A stretch of 15,718 nt of DNA, taken from positions 1-15,718 of the forward strand of contig QMQE01000045.1 of assembly GCA_003650445.1 (NCBI GenBank), written 5' to 3'. The notes under the pieces are model-generated. The model was not told where the DNA came from. It was given only the letters and a program-made list of their open reading frames with translations, and made no database searches. The DNA comes from Acidobacteriota bacterium. GTDB taxonomy: Bacteria > Acidobacteriota > Holophagae > Thermotomaculales > Thermotomaculaceae. The first letter of the stretch is position 1. Each line of letters opens with the position of its first letter. Below are positions 1 to 7,900 of this stretch, piece after piece. The position numbers were made by a program, and so were the translations under genes.

Positions 1-68
1 CCGGCACACTGTCCTGTGGAGTTCGGACTTTCCTCGGGCTCTCACCCGCGGCAGCTCGCCTTTCTTCC
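1..68 (-). ncRNA. rnpB: RNase P RNA, 5' part (cut by window edge)
   Basis: Catalytic RNA of ribonuclease P, which removes the 5' leader of pre-tRNAs. Read on the minus strand, the block at 35-25 is GAGGAAAGUCC, the conserved 5' core of bacterial RNase P RNA (CR-I). It is followed at 17-3 by ACAGGACAGUGUGCC, the expected next conserved block. The preceding GC-rich stretch (about 60-36) fits the P2/P3 region. Only the first ~68 nt are present; the rest lies beyond the left edge, so the P1 partner and the 3' conserved region cannot be checked. The 5' end is inferred as about 7 nt downstream of a TATACT -10 box at 80-75. The CR-I sequence makes the family call secure. The exact 5' end is approximate. 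Confidence 0.92.
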
Positions 69-74
69 GACGGA

Positions 75-83
75 AGTATAACA
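75..83 (-). promoter_or_regulatory. rnpB promoter, extended -10
   Basis: The minus strand reads TGTTATACT, an extended -10 (TGn + TATACT at 80-75), about 7 nt before the start of the RNase P RNA. I see no good -35 at 16-18 nt spacing; the extended -10 may compensate. Three copies of GTGTTC (94-99, 101-106, 115-120, plus strand) lie just upstream. Confidence 0.55.
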
Positions 84-164
84 CAGAAAAGATGTGTTCT
101 GTGTTCAGTTTTCAGTGTTCTGAAAGAATAGAGAAACGAAAGTCGCCAAGCAGAAACCCCTCCA

Positions 165-409
165 AGCTAAAGATATTTGAAATTCGGAGAAGAAGAAGCA
201 GAAACAGACACCAGACTCACCGAGACAAGATTGAGTGGAAGACAAGATTAAGCCCGAATGGGGAAAGACCGGGAAATGTCAACTCTCTGAGTTTTCCTAC
301 CCCTACCCCAACTCCTACTCCTACTTGCCGGAGAGGGAGAAGCGGAAGGGAAGAGATGGAGAGGGAGAAGAATTTAACACAAGGGCACCAAGACACAAAG
401 GTAAGATAA
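165..409 (+). repeat. Dispersed repeat, copy A (inverted mate at 9538-9776)
   Basis: 245 bp that match the reverse complement of 9538-9776 with 19 mismatches and one 6-bp indel over 239 aligned bases (about 92% identity, counted by eye). The strand is purine-rich at 181-290, then has a C-rich patch (296-321), then a purine-rich stretch ending in TTTAA plus three 8-nt CACRARGG-type units (378-401). The indel is one extra copy of a 6-nt unit (CTACTC) in the C-rich patch. There are no terminal inverted repeats, target-site duplication or transposase. Open frames run through it because the strand is poor in stop codons, but the differences between copies do not look like protein constraint. Function unknown. 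Confidence 0.9.
373..401 (+). repeat. 8-nt x3 core motif, copy A
   Basis: TTTAA followed by three 8-nt units: CACAAGGG (378-385), CACCAAGA (386-393) and CACAAAGG (394-401). It is preceded by a GAGRGAGAAGAA-type purine run. The same design occurs at 536-564, 9274-9302 and 9546-9574. It forms the right end of repeat copy A. Confidence 0.85.
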
Positions 410-535
410 GATTAAGATTCGGAAAAGAGTCGGAAGGAACAGGTAGTTACCAACTCATTGATTTTTTCTGTCGCCCACAGAAGAAGAATGGTGGCTGTTC
501 CCCTCTTCTCTAAACCTTAGTTTTATCTTTTCTGA

Positions 536-564
536 ACTTTGTGCCTTCGTGCCTTCGTGTTAAA
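536..564 (-). repeat. 8-nt x3 core motif, copy C
   Basis: On the minus strand: TTTAA then CACGAAGG, CACGAAGG, CACAAAGT. It faces copy A (378-401) across about 135 bp in opposite orientation. The sequence after the third unit (GTTCAGAA) matches copy D, not copies A and B, so two subtypes of the core exist. Confidence 0.85.
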
Positions 565-577
565 TTCTCTTCTCTTA

Positions 578-616
578 CCTGCGGTCAGGTACGCGTGAAA
601 GTACGCGAAAGACGGT
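578..616. other. Small hairpin and short direct repeat
   Basis: ACCTG-CGGT-CAGGT (578-591) is a 5-bp-arm palindrome next to core copy C. The sequence GTACGCG then appears twice (590-596 and 601-607), each followed by a GAAA-containing run. Nothing ties this to a function. The rest of 410-535 holds no feature I can support. Confidence 0.35.
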
Positions 617-630
617 GATTGGCTGGCTGC

Positions 631-861
631 TCACTCCAGCCAGGAGAGATCTTCTTTGTCATTGGTCAGGAATCTGAGCAGCGAACTTCTTGTTTCAAAA
701 GAATCGGCACAGTGCCGGTGCAATAGAATGATTTCATTGCCCACCCGAAGTTGAACGAGATTATCCCGGCCACTGAAAAAGAGAGCAATTTCATGGGGAA
801 GAATAGTTTCTTTGCATATCGGGCATTCCCTTCCCTGATCATTTATTCCTGATTTACTCAT
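631..861 (-). CDS. Small zinc-binding-type protein of unknown function
   Basis: 76 residues. The start at 861 is chosen because GGAGGT lies 4 nt before the ATG and a perfect TATAAT (913-908) sits about 40 nt upstream; a longer frame to 969 would contain that promoter. The sequence has CPIC at residues 13-16 and an HRHC cluster near residues 49-52, compatible with one zinc site of treble-clef or ribbon type, in a small alpha/beta protein without signal peptide or membrane segment. The acidic tail ends in DLSWLE. I do not recognise the family. It is divergent from clpB and might be regulatory or an adaptor, but the sequence does not show it. A 6-bp-arm hairpin (621-626 with 636-641) overlaps the stop, without a T-tract. 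Confidence 0.65.
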   Translation of the reverse strand: MSKSGINDQGRECPICKETILPHEIALFFSGRDNLVQLRVGNEIILLHRHCADSFETRSSLLRFLTNDKEDLSWLE

Positions 862-907
862 CGAGACCTCCGCAAAATGATTTTTCGGATTCTTACCTTC
901 ACTGAGG

Positions 908-913
908 ATTATA
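908..913 (-). promoter_or_regulatory. -10 box of the small zinc-protein gene
   Basis: TATAAT on the minus strand (913-908), about 40 nt before the ATG at 861. No convincing -35 at 16-18 nt. It supports the shorter start of the gene. Confidence 0.4.
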
Positions 914-996
914 GACTTCTTTGCACCCAAATACACAGAAAAATCACAACTCCCCCTTATTTGATACAATGAGACTCAGATTAATTGATAATTATC

Positions 997-1026
997 TTGC
1001 ATTTTTTCAAAAGGAGACCATATTGT
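997..1026 (+). promoter_or_regulatory. Candidate clpB promoter
   Basis: TTGCAT (997-1002), an 18-nt spacer, then TATTGT (1021-1026), giving a leader of about 25 nt before the clpB ATG at 1058. The Shine-Dalgarno AGGAGGT is 4 nt before the start. No CIRCE (HrcA) or HAIR (HspR) inverted repeat and no sigma-32-like -35/-10 was seen, so heat control, if present, is not visible here. Confidence 0.4.
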
Positions 1027-1057
1027 CTATGAAACGAAACGTATTCAGGAGGTAAAT

Positions 1058-3631
1058 ATGAATATAAACGATTTTACAATACAGGCACAGGAGGCAATTT
1101 CAGATGCAATTCAGATTGCCGAAGAAAAACAACACGCTGAAACCACTGAGTCTCACCTTCTCTATGCACTTTCGCAGAGAAAAGAAGGGGTTGTTGCCCC
1201 TATTCTCACCAAGAGCGGTGCCTTTGTTGATGTACTTGTAAGCAATCTGGCTTCTGTTCTTGACTCAAAACCCGCAGTATCAGGAGGAGACCGATCTCTG
1301 TCCTCAAATTTTACCCATATTCTCAGCATCGCCAGAAAGCTGTCTCGGGAAATGAAGGACAGTTATGTCAGTTCGGAACATATTCTTCTCGCCCTTCTGG
1401 AAAATCCGGGGGAATTGGCTGAGCTTCTCAATACCGCCCATGTCGAAAAAAAGGCTATTCTTTCCGCACTGAAAGATATTCGGGGTGGGAAAACAGTGGA
1501 CAGCCCGACCGCCGAAGATAATTATCAATCAATTGAACGATTCTGCATTGATTATACCCGGCTTTCGGAACAGGGCAAACTGGACCCGGTTATCGGGCGT
1601 GATGATGAAATACGCAGGGTTCTTCAGGTGCTAACCCGTCGCACAAAAAACAATCCGGTTCTAATCGGTGAACCGGGCGTTGGAAAAACAGCCATTGTGG
1701 AAGGCATTGCCCAACGGATTGTGAATCAGGATGTACCGGAAAACCTGAAGGACAAAAAACTCGTGGCACTGGATCTGGCAGCCTTGATTGCCGGGGCCAA
1801 GTTCAGGGGTGAATTTGAGGAGCGCCTGAAAGCCGTGCTCAATGAAATTGAGAAAGCAGACGGGGATATCATTCTGTTCATCGACGAATTACACACTCTC
1901 GTGGGCGCAGGGGCCAGTGAGGGCTCTATGGATGCGTCCAACATGCTGAAACCCGCCCTTGCGAGGGGGCGGCTGCGGTGCATCGGTGCTACAACTCTGA
2001 ACGAGTATCAGAAATATATTGAGAAAGACGCAGCGCTGGAGCGCCGTTTTCAGCAGGTTCTGGTCCTTGAACCCAATGTGGAAGACACGATTTCCATTCT
2101 GAGGGGTTTGAAAGAAAAGTATGAGCTTTTTCACGGTGTCAGAATCTCAGATGACGCGCTTGTAGCCGCCGCGACGTTATCCCACCGATATATTACAGAC
2201 CGTTTCCTTCCGGATAAGGCAATTGATCTCGTAGATGAGGCCTGTGCAAGGCGAAAGATCGAAGTGGACAGCGTCCCTTCTGAACTGGACCAGTTACAGC
2301 GGCAGATTATGCAGCTTGAAATCGAAAAACAGGCGATGAAGAAAGAAAAGAATGAGGCAGCCAAGAAACGGCTTGCGGAACTTGAAGCACATCTTTCTTC
2401 CACAAGAGAACAGGAGCAGGCCCTGCTGGCACGCTGGCAAAATGAGAAGAGCAAGTTGCAGAATGTGCAGAATATCAAGAAAAAACTTGAGCAACTGGAG
2501 CATGAACTGGAAGAATCCACCCGTAATGGTGACCTGGAAAGGGCTGCCAAGATCCAATATGGCATGCTCCCGGAGACAAAAGCAAAATTGGCCGAGGCAA
2601 ATGAGGCTTTAAACCAGATTCAATCCGGACAGAAGATGCTGAAAGAAGAAATTGATGATGATGATATTGCCGAAATTGTCTCCAAATGGACAGGAATTCC
2701 GGTGAGCAGAATGATGGAAAGTACTCGGGAACGCCTGTTAAAGATGGAAGAAGCGCTGAAACTTCGGGTTGTGGGGCAGGATAACGCTCTTTCTTTACTC
2801 AGCAATACCATTCGGCGTTCCCGGGCCGGACTCCAGGACCCGACCCGCCCCATCGGTTCTTTCATTTTCATGGGGCCCACCGGCGTAGGGAAAACAGAGC
2901 TGGCAAAGGCACTGGCAGAGTACCTCTTTGATACGGAACAGGCGCTGGTGAGAATGGATATGTCGGAATACATGGAAAAACACGCAGTTTCAAGGCTGAT
3001 TGGGGCCCCTCCGGGATATGTAGGTTACGATGAAGGGGGCGCACTGACGGAAAAAATCCGCCGTCAGCCCTATTCTGTAATTCTCTTTGATGAGATTGAG
3101 AAGGCACATCCGGATGTCCTGAATATCCTTCTGCAGATTCTGGATGATGGCCGTCTCACCGATGGAAAAGGGAGAGTTGTGAATTTTCGAAATACGGTGC
3201 TGATTCTGACTTCAAATCTCGGCAGTGATATTATACTTCAGGCAAAGGATCCCACAGACAGTGAGACCCGGGCCGCCCTGGACAATATTCTCCACGCCAC
3301 ATTCAGGCCTGAGTTTCTCAACCGTGTGGATGAAATCGTTATTTTTAACCGCTTGAGCAGGGAAGTAATGACAGACATTGTAAACATTCAGCTCAGGTCT
3401 GTCCGACAGCGACTCCAGAACCAGGGGCTTGAACTGCACCTCGATGAGGCTGCTCACAAACTTCTGGCTGATCTGGGATATGATACGAGGTTCGGAGCAA
3501 GGCCGCTCAAACGGATTATCCAGAAACTGCTGTTGAATCCCCTCTCTAAGATGATTCTTGAGGGACGGTATTCGAAAGAAAAGAAAGTTTATGTATCGGC
3601 CGATTCAGAAAAACTGAAATTTACACAATAA
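1058..3631 (+). CDS. clpB: ATP-dependent disaggregase ClpB (Hsp104 family)
   Basis: Hexameric AAA+ chaperone of the cytoplasm that pulls polypeptides out of aggregates together with DnaK. 857 residues, the same length as E. coli ClpB. Order: Clp N-domain (about 1-145); first AAA+ domain with Walker A GEPGVGKT (204-211) and Walker B ending in DELH (about 276-279); a coiled-coil middle domain rich in Lys/Glu/Gln (about 400-520), which separates ClpB from ClpA/ClpC; second AAA+ domain with Walker A GPTGVGKT (606-613), pore-loop GYVGYDEGG and a Walker B in ILFDEIEKAHPD; C-terminal small domain containing RFGARPLKR. The start is set by AGGAGGT. It appears intact. Its own promoter lies in the gap shared with the divergent zinc-protein gene; it ends at a hairpin and converges on the next gene. 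Confidence 0.98.
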   Translation: MNINDFTIQAQEAISDAIQIAEEKQHAETTESHLLYALSQRKEGVVAPILTKSGAFVDVLVSNLASVLDSKPAVSGGDRSLSSNFTHILSIARKLSREMKDSYVSSEHILLALLENPGELAELLNTAHVEKKAILSALKDIRGGKTVDSPTAEDNYQSIERFCIDYTRLSEQGKLDPVIGRDDEIRRVLQVLTRRTKNNPVLIGEPGVGKTAIVEGIAQRIVNQDVPENLKDKKLVALDLAALIAGAKFRGEFEERLKAVLNEIEKADGDIILFIDELHTLVGAGASEGSMDASNMLKPALARGRLRCIGATTLNEYQKYIEKDAALERRFQQVLVLEPNVEDTISILRGLKEKYELFHGVRISDDALVAAATLSHRYITDRFLPDKAIDLVDEACARRKIEVDSVPSELDQLQRQIMQLEIEKQAMKKEKNEAAKKRLAELEAHLSSTREQEQALLARWQNEKSKLQNVQNIKKKLEQLEHELEESTRNGDLERAAKIQYGMLPETKAKLAEANEALNQIQSGQKMLKEEIDDDDIAEIVSKWTGIPVSRMMESTRERLLKMEEALKLRVVGQDNALSLLSNTIRRSRAGLQDPTRPIGSFIFMGPTGVGKTELAKALAEYLFDTEQALVRMDMSEYMEKHAVSRLIGAPPGYVGYDEGGALTEKIRRQPYSVILFDEIEKAHPDVLNILLQILDDGRLTDGKGRVVNFRNTVLILTSNLGSDIILQAKDPTDSETRAALDNILHATFRPEFLNRVDEIVIFNRLSREVMTDIVNIQLRSVRQRLQNQGLELHLDEAAHKLLADLGYDTRFGARPLKRIIQKLLLNPLSKMILEGRYSKEKKVYVSADSEKLKFTQ

Positions 3632-3662
3632 AAAGGCGGGGGAAGTCTTCCCCCCGCCCTCT
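3632..3662. terminator. Bidirectional terminator between clpB and the thioredoxin-fold gene
   Basis: GGCGGGGGAAG (3635-3645) pairs with CTTCCCCCCGCC (one bulged C) up to 3658. On the minus strand the stem is followed by TTTTTATT, a good T-tract for the gene ending at 3677. On the plus strand it is followed by CTCTCTTTCC, a weaker exit for clpB. Confidence 0.75.
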
Positions 3663-3676
3663 CTTTCCATGAATTC

Positions 3677-4834
3677 TTATTTTACTTTTTCATCCAGAAG
3701 AGTCCGGACCGCTTTTATAAAGGATTTCTGAGAATACATACCGGTAAACACACGCCGGATGATGCCCTTTCTGTCAATCAGCACAGAATGGGGCAACCCT
3801 GTAACCGCATAATCCTTAAATGCATCCTCATTCCCGACAAGTGCCATTGGGTAAGACGCCTTCTGAGATTTTACAAAGGTTGCAATCAATTCAGCTTCTT
3901 TTGCTGCTGTAATGTTCTGTTGCCGTGTTTTCCCGTCGGCATAATATCCATAGAGCCGGGTTACGCCGATCACGTCAAGGCCCTTATCCCTATTCTCAAG
4001 ATACAGCTTGCTCAACACTGGAATTGCGGCTTTGCAGGGGCCACACCATGGCGCAAAAAAATCAAGGACAATCACTTTCCCTTTTTCCTTAAATACCACA
4101 GGAGCATTCCCATTGAAACCGCGAACGATATTCTGAAGATTCATGGCTGCTTTCCCAATCATAGCCATTGCCATTTCCATATTCTTTAACTCGTTCCGTG
4201 ATCTACCTGAAAAAGTACTGTCTTTTACGGATTTTGCCAGTAATTTCATCGCCCTGGCATGACTACCATTGTCTTCATAATACGTAACCAGGGCGTTTAT
4301 TGCATAAACCCGATAGACATCCTGCAATGTAACAACTCCAACAACTTCCTTGAGATAAGGGATAGCAGCACTCTCCTCCCCCTTCCTCAAAAGCGACATA
4401 CCCCTTCCAAAGTTCACCATCCCATAAAACTGTCCCTGATGATTCAGCTTCTCAAGATATTTTGACGCCATGGTATCCTTTCCCAGGCCAAATAACGAGC
4501 GGGCACACATTGCGTTATACTTTTCAGGGTCTGCCGGGGCAGTGATAGTCTTCAAAATGTCCCATGCCGATGCAAGATTATCCACCGACATAAGAACTTC
4601 AGCCATTGTCATCTGTTCATCTTCAGCCAGTTTCCTGCCCTTGTATTTTGCCAGGAGATTTTTCAGCGCCTGCACCCGTTCAATACCGAGCTTATTCATT
4701 TCCGTGCGACTGCGAACCATTCTTCTCTTTTTCATGAATTGCTGTTGCAATGCCTGATAATCTTCATTTAAGCCGGCAAACACAAGGGAACCGGAAATCA
4801 CAAGCAAAAAAAGTACAATCAATCTTTTCTTCAT
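3677..4834 (-). CDS. Exported TPR-like / TlpA-type thioredoxin-fold protein
   Basis: 385 residues, probably acting outside the cytoplasmic membrane. Residues 1-20 form a signal peptide (KKR, hydrophobic core, cleavage after VFA); there is no lipobox Cys. Residues about 25-230 are helical with a TPR-like look (an alternating GKD/KGEE, small-residue pattern). From about 245 there is a TlpA/ResA-like thioredoxin fold: KVIVLDFFAPWCGPCKAAIP with the redox pair C264-C267, the insertion typical of TlpA, then the cis-proline loop TGLPHS (P348) and SVLIDRKGIIRR. The likely role is thiol-disulfide reduction or cytochrome c/protein maturation, but the target is unknown and the fused N-terminal helical part may choose it. 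The start is supported by GGAGG 5 nt before the ATG. It stands alone, convergent with clpB and divergent from nrdJ. Confidence 0.85.
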   Translation of the reverse strand: MKKRLIVLFLLVISGSLVFAGLNEDYQALQQQFMKKRRMVRSRTEMNKLGIERVQALKNLLAKYKGRKLAEDEQMTMAEVLMSVDNLASAWDILKTITAPADPEKYNAMCARSLFGLGKDTMASKYLEKLNHQGQFYGMVNFGRGMSLLRKGEESAAIPYLKEVVGVVTLQDVYRVYAINALVTYYEDNGSHARAMKLLAKSVKDSTFSGRSRNELKNMEMAMAMIGKAAMNLQNIVRGFNGNAPVVFKEKGKVIVLDFFAPWCGPCKAAIPVLSKLYLENRDKGLDVIGVTRLYGYYADGKTRQQNITAAKEAELIATFVKSQKASYPMALVGNEDAFKDYAVTGLPHSVLIDRKGIIRRVFTGMYSQKSFIKAVRTLLDEKVK

Positions 4835-4866
4835 CTTTTCCTCCCATCTTTCACTTTCTACGCAAG

Positions 4867-4896
4867 TCTATAGGATTTTCATTCCCGGCTCAACAA
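4867..4896 (-). promoter_or_regulatory. Candidate promoter of the thioredoxin-fold gene
   Basis: On the minus strand: TTGTTG (4896-4891), an 18-nt spacer, TATAGA (4872-4867), about 26 nt of leader, then GGAGG and the ATG at 4834. It lies back to back with the nrdJ promoter (-35 at 4914). Confidence 0.35.
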
Positions 4897-4913
4897 AAAA
4901 AGACACTTCTTTC

Positions 4914-4943
4914 TTGACCAAACGCAATATCTTGTGGTATAAA
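4914..4943 (+). promoter_or_regulatory. nrdJ promoter
   Basis: TTGACC (4914-4919), an 18-nt spacer, TATAAA (4938-4943) with an extended-10 TG at 4935-4936; transcription should begin near 4950. It shows that the TTG codon at 4914, which would open a longer frame, is really the -35 box, so nrdJ must start further in (4980). Confidence 0.75.
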
Positions 4944-4969
4944 AAAATTCCCTATACTACATCTATGAA
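4922..4969 (+). promoter_or_regulatory. Candidate tandem NrdR boxes over the nrdJ promoter
   Basis: Box 1 is 4922-4937, ACGCAATATCTTGTGG. It matches 13 of 16 positions of the published NrdR-box consensus (acaCwAtATaTwGtgt), including all six most conserved ones, and fills the -35/-10 spacer. Box 2, 4954-4969, is degenerate (9 of 16, five of six core positions) but starts exactly 32 bp after box 1, the three-turn spacing known for NrdR box pairs, and covers the transcription start region. This placement suggests repression by NrdR with ATP/dATP. No nrdR gene is in the window. Confidence 0.55.
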
Positions 4970-4979
4970 GGAGAGGGTA

Positions 4980-7900
4980 ATGAAGGTTTCACGATATTTT
5001 ACTGAAAATATAAAATCTCCCACCGAGGGCATCCGGTTTACAAGCCGCAGTTCCCGCATGGTAAACCCGGACGGGACAGTGGTTTTTGAGGCATCAAATG
5101 TCATGGTACCGGAAGGCTGGTCTCAGGTCGCCACCGACATCATGGCCCAGAAATACTTTCGGAAAGCGGGGATTCCAAAAAAAATAAAACCGGTTCAGGA
5201 AGAAGGTATTCCGGAGTGGTTAAGACGCCACGAACCGGACGAGGAAGCATTGAGTCTACTTCCGGAAGACGAGCGCACTGAAGGAGAAACGGATGCCCGG
5301 CAGGTATTTCATCGTCTTGCCGGCACATGGGCCTACTGGGGTTTCAAATACGGCTATTTCGATACTGAAGAAGATGCCAGGTCTTTTTACGATGAAATGG
5401 TTTACATGCTCTGTCGCCAGATTGCAGCACCAAATTCCCCTCAATGGTTCAACACCGGTCTCCACTGGGCTTACGGTGTCAATGGGCCCTCACAGGGGCA
5501 TTTTTACGTAGATCCCGACACGGAAGAACTGATGAGTTCCACCAGTTCTTACGAACGCCCTCAGCCACACGCATGTTTTATTCTATCCATTGCCGACACC
5601 CTTGTTAACGAAGGCGGCATCATGGATCTGTGGACGCGGGAAGCCCGGATTTTTAAATACGGCTCCGGGTCTGGAACAAATTTCTCCAACCTCAGGGGGA
5701 AAGGAGAACCCCTCTCCGGCGGCGGGCTCAGCTCAGGATTGATGAGCTTTCTGAAAATTGGCGACCGTGCGGCAGGTGCCATCAAATCCGGCGGTACCAC
5801 GAGACGGGCGGCAAAAATGTGCATTCTCGACGCAGATCACCCCGACATTGAAGAGTTCGTAGATTGGAAAGTAAGGGAAGAAGAAAAAGTGGCTTCCATG
5901 GCCGCCGGTTCGAGGCAATGCAATATTCACTTGAATAAAATCCTCCAGGCTGCCCGAGGACAGGACGGAAAACCCGATGTAAATCCGGCTGAAAACCGTG
6001 TCCTTGCGAAAGCTCTCGGAGAAGCAAAACGCAGCGGCATTCCGGAAACCTACATTTTTCGTATTCTGCAACTTGCAAAGCAGGGAATAACGGAGATTGT
6101 TTTCCCTACCTTTGATACAAACTGGGAATCCGAGGCCTATAACACCGTTTCCGGCCAGAATTCCAACAACTCTGTACGGGTCACCGCAGAGTTCATGCAA
6201 AAAGTAGAAGCAAATGAAAACTGGGAGCTGAAATATCGTGTCAACGGAGAAACTGTAAAAACCGTAAAGGCCAGAGATTTGTTCGGTAAAATCAGCACCG
6301 CAGCATGGGCCTGCGCAGACCCCGGGTTACAGTTTGACAGCACCATCAACGAATGGCATACCTGTCCGGAATCCGGCCGCATCAATGCGTCCAATCCCTG
6401 TTCCGAATACATGTTTCTGGACAATACGGCCTGCAATCTCGCATCATTAAACCTTCTTAAATTCTATGACACAGAAACAGGCCAATTTGACATTCCCGCA
6501 TTCAAACATGCGGTACGCCTGTGGACAATTGTGCTGGAAATATCTGTGCTGATGGCTCAATTTCCCAGCAGAGAAATTGCGGAACTCAGCTACCGCTTCC
6601 GTACACTGGGCCTTGGCTACGCAAATATCGGCAGTCTTCTGATGACAGCCGGAATTCCCTACGATTCAGATGAAGGCCGTGCAATTTCCAGTGCTGTAAC
6701 TGCGTTAATGACAGGGACTTCTTACAAAACATCTGCGGAACTTTCGAAGGAAAAAGGCCCTTTTGCCGAGTATGAGAAAAATCAGGAACACATGCTTCGG
6801 GTTATCCGAAACCACCGCCGTGCCATTTACAACGCAGAGCACGAGCAGTATGAAGGCCTGACAGCCTTCCCATATCGATTTAATGAATCTCTCTGCCCTG
6901 CCTCTCTACTGAAAGCTGCCCGCGAATCCTGGGACAACGCCCTTGAGGCCGGGGAAAAATATGGATTTCGAAATGCGCAGGTTACCGTTCTCGCTCCAAC
7001 CGGAACCATTGGATTATTGATGGATTGTGACACAACCGGGATTGAACCGGATTTTGCCCTGGTAAAATTCAAAAAACTGGCCGGGGGTGGATATTTCAAA
7101 ATCATCAACCAGTCAATAGAACCCGCACTGCTGAAACTGGGATACAGTTCCTCAGAGGTCAGGCGAATTACGGAGTATTGTGTCGGGACCCAGTCCTTTG
7201 ATACGGAAAACTGTCCTGTCAACCGGAAAAGCCTTATCGAAAAAGGATTTTCAGAAGAAACCGTATCCCGGCTGGAAAAGTCCATACCCCTTTTCTTTGA
7301 CCTTGAGAGTGTATTTGAGTCTTGGAACATCGGAGAAGCAATCCTTGAAAAAGAGCTGGATATCCCAGAAGAAACCTATTCACAACCGGGGTTTTCCCTC
7401 CTCGTGGAACTGGGGTTTACAACAGAAGAAATTCAACTTTCCTCTGATATTATCTGTGGCAGAATGACAGTGGAAGGCGCCCCGGAACTTAAAGAAGAAC
7501 ACCTTCCTGTTTTTGATTGCGCCAACAAATGTGGACGGTATGGCGCCCGCTACATCGCACCGGAAGGGCACCTTAAAATGATGGCAGCCGCCCAGCCCTA
7601 TATCTCCGGTGCGATATCCAAAACAGTTAATCTACCCAACTCCGCCTCAGTGAAAAACATCCAGGACATTTATCTTGAATCCTGGCGGCTGATGCTGAAA
7701 GCGGTGGCCCTCTACCGGGATGGGTCCAAGCTCAGCCAGCCCCTGTCTTCACTCACAGATACAGACATTGACCTGACTGCCCTCTCCAATGCAGACATCG
7801 CAGATACAGCGAGAAAGCTGACATCGGCATACATCCGAAAACGGGAAAGACTCCCCTACCGTCGGGCCGGATACACGCAGAAATCAAAAATTGGCGGACA

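Noticed and set aside
92..513. Overlapping open frames through repeat copy A (92-409 and 235-513), the second also open in copy B
   Set aside because: The frame starting at 235 stays open in copy B and the 6-bp indel keeps frame, which looked interesting. But of the codon differences between the copies about 12 change the amino acid and 2 do not, with no Shine-Dalgarno and a stop codon directly before the start in both copies. The strand is simply poor in stop codons.
962..1057. CIRCE or HAIR operator before clpB
   Set aside because: No TTAGCACTC-type or CTTGAGT-type inverted repeat is present.
4914..4979. Longer nrdJ start at the TTG at 4914
   Set aside because: That TTG is the -35 box of the promoter, and transcription should begin near 4950, so the extra codons would not be in the mRNA.
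4835..4979. Cobalamin riboswitch before the B12-dependent reductase
   Set aside because: The expected leader is only about 30 nt and no B12-box was seen; the space is taken by two back-to-back promoters.
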